Shown piece after piece: positions 23,277 through 30,200 of a stretch of DNA of 64,000 bases (positions are counted from its first letter, which is position 1; the number at the start of each line of letters is the position of its first letter). The stretch comes from a virus. The notes under the pieces are model-generated. The model made no database searches, was not told the origin of the DNA, and saw only the letters and a program-made list of their open reading frames with translations. The position numbers and the translations under genes are program-made. The DNA lies in IMG/VR virus record IMGVR_UViG_3300046804_004458, positions 1 through 64,000 of that record. One strand, given 5' to 3'.

Positions 23277-23930
23277 GAGATTGTAAAAAAAATAAATGAA
23301 AAATTAAAAGAAAGTGGCTGGTATGATCAGTTAAGAATATTTTTAGAGTCTTTTGATTTTTTAAATATTATAAAAGAACTTAAAAGAAAAGTAGATGAAG
23401 ATAATCAAAGATTTTGTCCTGGTTTATCTAATGCCTTTGAATTTTTAGAAGCTGTTCCAGTTAGTAAGGTAAAAGCAGTAATGTTTACTGATTATCTGTG
23501 TAATAAGCTTGAGTATGTTACAGGAGTGCCTTTTTTATTGAATATGCCTGGAAACCCAGAGCTTAATGAACCGGGTGCCCTGTGTAAATCTGTAGACAAA
23601 AAAAGAAAGGGGGGCACTTACATTGTTAAGTCATGGTTAGATCAGGGAGTGCTTATAATCCCATTAGCCCTAACTACAAGAATAGATGGTAAGGCACATA
23701 GCAAATTGTGGGAACCTTTTATTATGAGAGTCATAGAGGTGATCAATAAAAAATACCCGGACATTCCATGGCTATTTGTAGGTGCCGGCACATGGAAGTA
23801 TGAAGAAGATATTGCATCTCCCCACGTAAGGAAGATGCAACTCAGGACAGTTTCTATTAGTGATACACAATGGTCACAATGGGCCAATGATGTTTTAGCA
23901 GCACAGGGCAAGCCAATTATAAATTGGTAA
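23271..23930 (+). CDS. Second uracil-DNA-glycosylase-fold protein, degenerate
   Basis: 219 aa paralogue of the gene at 10451. The shared order is W-x-x-x-L-x-x-FLES near the start, VKAVMFTDYLCNK (GQDPY region), TGVPFLLNMP, GVLIIPLALTTRIDGKAHSKLWEPF (second UDG region; LTTR, His and LWEPF retained) and YPDIPWLFVGA (Leu-Val-Gly strand). The first motif has become FTDYL, and the C-terminal HPS motif is hardly recognisable (SPHVRK). Catalysis is doubtful; it may bind uracil-containing DNA or act as an inhibitor-like decoy. Ends directly against the reverse lysis genes with no gap. Confidence 0.6.
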   Translation: MQEIVKKINEKLKESGWYDQLRIFLESFDFLNIIKELKRKVDEDNQRFCPGLSNAFEFLEAVPVSKVKAVMFTDYLCNKLEYVTGVPFLLNMPGNPELNEPGALCKSVDKKRKGGTYIVKSWLDQGVLIIPLALTTRIDGKAHSKLWEPFIMRVIEVINKKYPDIPWLFVGAGTWKYEEDIASPHVRKMQLRTVSISDTQWSQWANDVLAAQGKPIINW

Positions 23931-24365
23931 CTACTTTATGGCCCTGTTAGTAACCCAACCAAAAAAGAACTTTTTATTGGTTGGTCTTTTCTCACATATT
24001 TTTACATAGTACTTTACAGTATTTAACTGTTTGTTTGCCATGTAAGTCTTATGTTTTATTGTTTTTATTTCTTCTTTATAATAGGAACAACTATCAGGTT
24101 GATCATATGATAGCTGTACTGTACCTGCTACAGGTGTGTTAAGAATAGAGGTAATGGTTTCAAAAAAGACTTTCTTTTCAGCAGGTTTCTTTTTGCATAA
24201 AGCCACACAAGCTTTTATATTTTTTAGTGGGATTTCTGCTTTGTATAGTTTTTCCATTGCTTTAGCCAATTCCATCTTGTAAACAAGACAACTATCCATT
24301 GGGCTTTGGGCCTGACTATTAATTGAGCACCCTATTATAAACAGGAACAGTACTATCTTTTTCAT
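23931..24365 (-). CDS. Exported Cys-containing protein, end of lysis cassette
   Basis: 144 aa with a clear signal peptide (KKIVLFLFIIGCSINSQAQ, cut after AQA/Q; GCS could also form a lipobox-like site). Two similar halves each contain a Cys-x-Tyr pair and KACVALCKKKP / KICEKRPT segments (SCLVYKMELAKAMEKLYKAE; SCSYYKEEIKTIKHKTYMAN), so it looks like an internal duplication with paired Cys. It directly follows the endolysin. It may be a periplasmic lysis accessory; no family recognised. Confidence 0.6.
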   Translation of the reverse strand: MKKIVLFLFIIGCSINSQAQSPMDSCLVYKMELAKAMEKLYKAEIPLKNIKACVALCKKKPAEKKVFFETITSILNTPVAGTVQLSYDQPDSCSYYKEEIKTIKHKTYMANKQLNTVKYYVKICEKRPTNKKFFFGWVTNRAIK

Positions 24366-24797
24366 TTATGCCTCATTATTTTGGTTAAGAATATTTAAAG
24401 TACTGGTATCCATCTTACCTGTCTCAGGTATATCCAAAGACCTTTGGCATAAAACTACTGCCTGATGTACACCCATATTTACAGCAGAGTCAAAAAGATC
24501 TGCAGCCACTTCCTGGTTATGTATTTCATCTCCTTTTACTTTGTCCCAAAAGTGATGTTTATAAAAAGCATGACAGTCTGATTCCAAACCAGGTATCTCT
24601 GCTTCTGTAAAGATGTGCCCTGTTTTTGGTTGTCCATGTGCTGCTACCCAAGTTGCAATTTTTTCCCAACCAACCCATGTAGGAAAGTTCTTTTTAGTAA
24701 TTCCCCTATAAGTATATCCACCTGCATCAGCTGGATCATTTACAAAACCACCTTCTGCTTTAAGTGTATGCCCTATTGCTTTTTTAAAATCAGCCAT
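24366..24797 (-). CDS. Endolysin, glycosyl hydrolase family 108
   Basis: Degrades host peptidoglycan at the end of infection. 143 aa. The N-terminal AIGHTLKAEGGFVNDPADAGGYTYRGIT carries the EGG motif of GH108 with the catalytic Glu at about residue 15 and the NDPxDxGGxTxxGIT pattern. The rest of the domain, FYKHHFWDKVKGDEI and ADLFDSAVNMGVHQAVVLCQ, matches the family's second half. No signal peptide, so export depends on the holin in the same cassette. Confidence 0.93.
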   Translation of the reverse strand: MADFKKAIGHTLKAEGGFVNDPADAGGYTYRGITKKNFPTWVGWEKIATWVAAHGQPKTGHIFTEAEIPGLESDCHAFYKHHFWDKVKGDEIHNQEVAADLFDSAVNMGVHQAVVLCQRSLDIPETGKMDTSTLNILNQNNEA

Positions 24798-24811
24798 TAT
24801 TTATTGTTTTT

Positions 24812-25507
24812 TTATTTTTTAAAATAATAAGTATGTACCATATCAGCAGCTATTCCTAATACAGCTACTATAAGACCACCCTCTATAAAAGACCTTGTTG
24901 AAACATATTTAGTTCTTCTCTCTTCTCTGTCTAATTTATATTTATAGTCCTCTACTCTCATTTCCATAGTAGTTTTGTATAAATCAAATTTACCCTGAGT
25001 TTCTGCTTTTGTAAGATCAACTTTAATTCTTTCAAAGTTAAGCCGATCATTCATAGCTTTTATAGTATCTTCTAAACTTTTACTTTTTAAAATAAGTTTT
25101 TCACTTTTTTCAGAAAGTAGTTTTAAGCTGCCTTCATAATCTTTATTTTTTATGTAAATAGCATTGCTGTAATCTGTCAAAAAGGAATTAGCTTCCGTAA
25201 GAGTATCTATTTTTTTATTTGCAGCCTTTATGTCTTCTTTAAACATTAAAAACTTCTTGTTCATGTCCTTTCCCTGTTGCACAGTCATTACAACTACTGT
25301 ATCCCCATCCAATACTTTAACCAAAGGATATTGAGATGGAGGTGGTGGAGGAACAGGTACAAGCTGTTGATTAGTTACCTGTGGGCTTACAGCTACATTA
25401 TTCGTCTGAGGTACCTGGTTTACTGTTGTCTGACTGACTGACTGGCAATAAGTTAAATGGCTTATTAACACGAACAACAGTGTCCCCAAGCTTGGCTTTA
25501 AGTTCAT
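24812..25507 (-). CDS. Exported coiled-coil protein with C-terminal membrane anchor (spanin-like)
   Basis: 231 aa. Signal peptide (NLKPSLGTLLFVLISHLTYC, then QSVSQ), which may be a lipobox-type TYC/Q. Pro-rich linker (VPVPPPPPSQYP, about residues 51-62), long coiled coil (about 80-195) and a hydrophobic C-terminal span (GGLIVAVLGIAADMVHTYYF). Its start overlaps the preceding lipoprotein gene by 110 nt in another frame, as in overlapping spanin pairs. A role in outer-membrane disruption is inferred. Confidence 0.58.
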   Translation of the reverse strand: MNLKPSLGTLLFVLISHLTYCQSVSQTTVNQVPQTNNVAVSPQVTNQQLVPVPPPPPSQYPLVKVLDGDTVVVMTVQQGKDMNKKFLMFKEDIKAANKKIDTLTEANSFLTDYSNAIYIKNKDYEGSLKLLSEKSEKLILKSKSLEDTIKAMNDRLNFERIKVDLTKAETQGKFDLYKTTMEMRVEDYKYKLDREERRTKYVSTRSFIEGGLIVAVLGIAADMVHTYYFKK

Positions 25508-25766
25508 TATTTTCTTTTTTAAGTACTACTACCTCATTATGTAACACTTCAATCTTTTTAACAGTCTTTTCTACTTTTTTTGAAATTGCCGAATCACTTT
25601 GCTGATTTGCTTTTCCAATTGAAGTAACACTGTTTTTACTTTTAAAAAGAACTGAGTCAAGTTTTTCATATTTATCTTTTATTGATGATGAAGAAAAATC
25701 ACTTGGATTATTACAAGCAATCATAACTATTGTTGAGATGTATACTATTGTTTTTATTATTTTCAT
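25398..25766 (-). CDS. Outer-membrane lipoprotein, o-spanin-like
   Basis: 122 aa. The signal sequence KIIKTIVYISTIVMIACNNP has a lipobox (MIAC, Cys about residue 18) that would be acylated. A Ser/Lys-rich, coiled segment follows (VEKTVKKIEVLHNEVVVLKK). Overlaps the start of the 231-aa exported protein. Likely one of the spanin or lysis accessory pair; the two-protein spanin assignment is inference from overlap and topology. Confidence 0.6.
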   Translation of the reverse strand: MKIIKTIVYISTIVMIACNNPSDFSSSSIKDKYEKLDSVLFKSKNSVTSIGKANQQSDSAISKKVEKTVKKIEVLHNEVVVLKKENNELKAKLGDTVVRVNKPFNLLPVSQSDNSKPGTSDE

Positions 25767-25767
25767 A

Positions 25768-26106
25768 CTAGTTAATCTTGCCTAGTTGTTGTAATAATGC
25801 TATTTTAGACTCCGCAGCTGCAAGAGTACTATCAGACACTCTTAACTGGTTTACTACTCTGTCTACCTTATCTTCAAGAACTTGTATCTTTTTTCCTTGA
25901 TCTTCAATCTGTTTGGTGTAGTTCATTTTACCATCTACATATAAATAACCAATAGCCATAAGAACTATAAAAAGTAAACCTTTTACCGGATCTTTACTAA
26001 AATCTTTAAAACTTATGGGCATAACAGATGGAGCTTTGACTGCCACTGATTTACCAGTAGCAGCCTTCCCTCCTTGTTTAACCCCTGTGCTTTTAGCTGT
26101 TGCCAT
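25768..26106 (-). CDS. Single-span membrane coiled-coil protein, lysis cassette
   Basis: 112 aa. Basic, Ala/Lys-rich cytoplasmic N-terminus (TGVKQGGKAATGKSVAVKAP), one membrane span (GLLFIVLMAIGYLYV, about residues 43-57) and a periplasmic coiled coil (KIQVLEDKVDRVVNQLRVSD). Topology fits an inner-membrane (i-spanin-like) protein. Its start overlaps the holin stop. Confidence 0.6.
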   Translation of the reverse strand: MATAKSTGVKQGGKAATGKSVAVKAPSVMPISFKDFSKDPVKGLLFIVLMAIGYLYVDGKMNYTKQIEDQGKKIQVLEDKVDRVVNQLRVSDSTLAAAESKIALLQQLGKIN

Positions 26107-26366
26107 TAAGCTTCAGATTTAGTTTCTTTATTTGCAGATGGCTTTTTTGTAAATTTATCTATAGTATCTGCTCCCATACCAACTACAGTTATAACCATAA
26201 CTGCATTTACCAGCTCATTTGATGGCTTAATATCTCCATGTGAGTAACTATTAGCTAACATAGTTCCACTTAAAAATAAAGCACCTAGCAATGCTACAAC
26301 TGGTTTAATAGAGGTAACACCTCTTTCATCTTTAAAAAGGTCAATTAACCATGCTTTAAAGTTCAT
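26106..26366 (-). CDS. Holin
   Basis: 86 aa with two hydrophobic segments (KPVVALLGALFLSGTMLANS and ELVNAVMVITVVGMGADTI) and a charged C-terminus. The pattern DERGVTSIKPVVALLG is one that I associate with holins of Bacteroidota phages. It makes inner-membrane lesions that release the GH108 enzyme. It starts 10 nt after the 110-aa gene and precedes the other lysis genes. Confidence 0.75.
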   Translation of the reverse strand: MNFKAWLIDLFKDERGVTSIKPVVALLGALFLSGTMLANSYSHGDIKPSNELVNAVMVITVVGMGADTIDKFTKKPSANKETKSEA

Positions 26367-26376
26367 ATATATAATT

Positions 26377-26709
26377 TTAAGATTCTTTAAAAATTTTATA
26401 TTCTATGTATTGACAAGGCCGGCCTCCAGTCTGCTTAGGAACTCCTTTTACGGCCACCAAAGAGTTTGGAAGTATGTTACCCTTACTATCCAGCTGATAC
26501 CAGTATCTAAGGCCATTGGAAGGGAAGCATTGTACATACCCAGCAGGTGCCTCCATGACTGTACCTGTGAGCCTAGCCTCCCGGCACTTATATCCCTGAT
26601 CAATTTTATTGTTATTTGCTTTAGCATACATTGTACCAGGTATAGGATGTTGTGCTTCATCCAAGTGTACAAAATAATAAAGGCATGTTCTACTTGTTGT
26701 AGTACTCAT
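26377..26709 (-). CDS. Conserved phage protein, 110 aa, first gene of lysis cassette
   Basis: Pattern CLYYFVHLDEAQHPIPGTMY, then GYVQCFPSNGLRYWYQLDSK and a Cys near the end (GGRPCQYIEYK). Such small Tyr/Cys-rich domains occur as stand-alone proteins or at the end of structural proteins in Bacteroidota phages. Preceded by the promoter at 26735. Function unknown. Confidence 0.6.
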   Translation of the reverse strand: MSTTTSRTCLYYFVHLDEAQHPIPGTMYAKANNNKIDQGYKCREARLTGTVMEAPAGYVQCFPSNGLRYWYQLDSKGNILPNSLVAVKGVPKQTGGRPCQYIEYKIFKES

Positions 26710-26734
26710 AATTAATAGTTTTTATCTCTCACTA

Positions 26735-26766
26735 TTAATATACAAAAAAACCGGCAGGAAGCCAAA
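26735..26766 (-). promoter_or_regulatory. Leftward promoter of the lysis cassette, TTTG-N20-TATATTAA
   Basis: On the minus strand, TTTG (complement of 26763-26766), 20-nt spacer, TATATTAA (complement of 26735-26742), about 25 nt before the first lysis gene ATG. Same design as the sites at 20504 and 52729. Confidence 0.58.
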
Positions 26767-26845
26767 TTAAAATTAAATAAATGAATCAAAAAGAGTAAAC
26801 ATTTTATGTTTATGTTGTAAATTTGTAACTCTCCAAAGAAATATT

Positions 26846-27268
26846 ATGGTTATAAATAAAAAAATAACAAGAGGGGTTGTTCACGTTGTTCCTCATAAAT
26901 ACAACAGTGTATACAATGTATTAGAAAATGGGGATTTATGTATTAATATAGAACAAGTTGAAATACATAGACTAAAAGAAAAAATTGGAATGACTACAGT
27001 TAAAAAAACAGCTTCTATATCAGGTGAGTTTGAGTTTATGTTTAATATGGAATATAAAAGTAATCAAGGCCTACCTGGAAATATACATATAATAGAACAA
27101 TTAACACCTGTAGTAGAGGACTCTCCTGAGGAATATTTGTACTGGGATGAAAATAAAACTATGGTTCACCGTGACAACAGTGGTAATGTTATTTACAGAT
27201 ACCAACTATATTGCCCAAATGAACCATATAATACATCCGGTCAAATAGATACACTTTTAGTTATTTGA
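26846..27268 (+). CDS. Lone forward gene in the late arm, conserved small phage protein
   Basis: 140 aa. Segments TVKKTASISGEFEFMFNMEY, GLPGNIHIIEQLTPVVEDSP and VHRDNSGNVIYRYQLYCPNE resemble, in order, a small protein family found in crAss-like and small Bacteroidota phages (pattern 'LPGxIxxxExLTP ... IYRxT'). Its role is unknown, perhaps DNA-binding or late regulation. It is the only + gene between 23930 and the right end; a TAAATTTG box (26818-26825) 20 nt before the ATG could be its promoter, but the -33 element is not clear. Its end overlaps the end of the 1951-aa gene by 8 nt. Confidence 0.6.
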   Translation: MVINKKITRGVVHVVPHKYNSVYNVLENGDLCINIEQVEIHRLKEKIGMTTVKKTASISGEFEFMFNMEYKSNQGLPGNIHIIEQLTPVVEDSPEEYLYWDENKTMVHRDNSGNVIYRYQLYCPNEPYNTSGQIDTLLVI

Positions 27269-30200
27269 CATAAAAGCTATTAGTTGTTATAAGAGATTGT
27301 ATTCTGTTATATTCTTTTAGTATAGGAAATACATCTCTTGCCTGTTTTGTCAGGTGTGATTGTCCCTCATATGGCCCTCTCTGATAGTATCTATGCTCGT
27401 CATCAAGGAATGGGTATTGGTAACTTGCCTGTAAAAGTTCTGCAAATTCTTTTATACTACCTGCACCTGCTATGGGGTTTTTAAACAGTTTATATGCCTC
27501 TACTACACCTATAGGAGGCACAAATAAACCAAACTCTGCAATAGACCTATCATTTTGTGTTTGAAGCCAGTGTATCCATCTTTTAAGGTTGGGGTCATCT
27601 GCCGGTATTCCATCTGCAAGAGACTTTATAATATGAGCAGTTACAAATAATGTTGCTAAAATTATTGCATCTCCCAAGTCTTTTTTCATGTTATTCTTTT
27701 GATGTGGGGTAAGTCTACTCCAAGCATCTCCAGATGTAAGATCTGCAAGACTATGCATTTTGGTTATAAAGCCCCACAAAGTTCTATACCTGCCTTCTAT
27801 GTCCATTCCTCCACCAAGATTTTCATCATACTTACCTGCTTGGAATCTTTGTTTAAAGTTAGGCCATACCCATTTATGGAACTGCATTATTAACTGGCCC
27901 CACCATTCCCTTTCAAACATTGTTTTGTTAATAGGACTGTAGTTACCATGTATACGGTCTATAGTTTCTCTAATACGATTTGTGATAGCATGTTTTTCTT
28001 TATCGGTTAACTCAAATCCATCTTTAAGTTTTCCATGCCCTGTTTTCTCATCAAATTCATAGGCATCATAAAGCATTACTTCTTCACCTGTTTTTGAGTT
28101 TTTTACAGGTATAGATGCAAGGATAGCATTTGCTACTTTTGATTGCATCATGTACTCACCTGCTTCCATACCTGAGTAGCCACCAGCTTTTGCTAACCAG
28201 TTAACCTGCCCTCTTACAGCAGCTTCATAATGTTCTATGGCATGAAAATGGTCACAAAGCCACTCGTACTTAGAACCTGCTTTTTTGTGCTCATAAGTAG
28301 ATCCTTTTACTTTATGTTCCATCGTTGCCCTCATATATCCTGTCATGGCTTTTGGAAACTCTACAGCAGTCATTCTTCTCATAGCAGAGGCCTGGAAGAA
28401 ATCACTACCTAAACTATCCAAGAAGTTATTTACAGAACCTGTAATAGCATTATTTACCCACCCAAATACGTTAAAGGATACTCCAAGTGCAGATGTTGCT
28501 CCCATTAATTTTTTAACTACAGCATCTGCAGTACTTCTGTTCATAAGAGGATCATGATAAAAGCACATATCTAGCCAAGCATTAAACCTTTTATAGGCAT
28601 TTGATTTTATACCAGCAACTTTTTCCCTTCCTACTACTACACCAAACTTTCTTACCTCTTGGTCAAACTCCATATTTAATAACTGGCTATTTACTGCTTG
28701 TAGATCATCTTCTATATCAGATTTAGCTTGAAACTGAGTAGCTGCTTTAAGCATCTCAGTAAGACCTATAGAAAGATCAGGATGAAGGTCAGTAGCTTTC
28801 ATCTTATTTTTTTCCTTTTTAAGAAGGTTATTTAATCTATCTTTTTCTACGGCATAGTCATGTTCTGATATAGAAGACTTTTTCTTTTCAAGTTCTTCCA
28901 GTGCACTATTTATTTTGTTTATCTGCAGTTGTGACTGTAGTGGGGTTACATACAACAATGGAATAGTTTGTTTTACAGATCCTGCATTTGCAGAAACATC
29001 TTTATCCATTGCTACAGGTGTCTCAAACTGAGCCTTTACAGCATTTGCTATAAGTACTCCTAAGTTTATGTTTCCATCTGCTAATTTTTGCACCCAGTTT
29101 GCACCAAGTGTAGGAATAGCACCTCTTTTAAATATCTCAGCAGCATTGGTAGGTAACATATCTTGAATCTTACCCATTGTATCCACATACATCATGTAAA
29201 ACTCTTTTTGAGCTCTACCTAATTCTGTAGTAGGATTCATTAATTTATAATAGTTTTCATCTGCTATTACTTCACCTGTAGACTTAACAGTGTTTCTTAC
29301 TTCTACATATTCTCTTTTAGGGAACCATGCACTATATTTTTCTGTTACTTTACCTGTAGGTTTACCATCCTTACCTACTTCAGCACTCATATAGTGAGGC
29401 ACCTCTCTAAAATACTTTCTTTTAAAAGCTATAATTTCAGCTTCCTCCTCAGGTGTAGCTCCTCTGTAAAACTCCCATCTGTATGATGCCCCAACTTTTT
29501 TCCAGGTCTTATTTACTCTTTTAAGAGCACCACCATACTCTTCTTTATACATGTACTTTTCACGTTTAGCTAAAAACTCATCTGAGTATTTGTGATATTC
29601 ACCAGAAGAAACATTTCCTTCTTCATCAAACTCTTCAGCACTTTCAAACTTTCTTTGTGCTTCTTTTTTATAATAAAGCATAATATTATGCTCTATATCT
29701 TCCTTACTTGCTGTTTTTACATCAGGTACCTCTTTGTATGTAAGAACATTGCCTTGAAGATCTGTTAATTCACTATACACTTTATCCTGCATCTCCCTAT
29801 ATGTTCTTCCTATTTGAGAAATGATCTGGCCCATTTTTTTACCATTTCTATCCTTTCTCATCATAAAGTCATACATGTTTGCAGTAATCTTACCACCATT
29901 AGCAGCTCTTAACTTTTCTGCTACAGGTAGTACTAACTCATTTATCATTTGTTCAGCAAGTTCTTTTGCTGCCAGGTATCTTGCCTTTACTCTTTTGTCT
30001 GCATTCTCAAGAATAACAACACCACTATTACCAAGTGTACCAAAGTTCAGCTCATTATTACTTATGTCTTTATCTTCTTTTACCCAGTTAGTGAGCATAT
30101 CAAGAGTTACATTTTTTCTGCTTGTAGTCTCTTTAATACCTTGTATATTGTATTGTTCAACAGCATATGCAACATCTTGGCTAACATCATTAAGCTTTTG

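Noticed and set aside
26818-26825. Firm promoter call for the + gene at 26846
   Set aside because: The TAAATTTG box is good, but no TTG lies 19-21 nt upstream.
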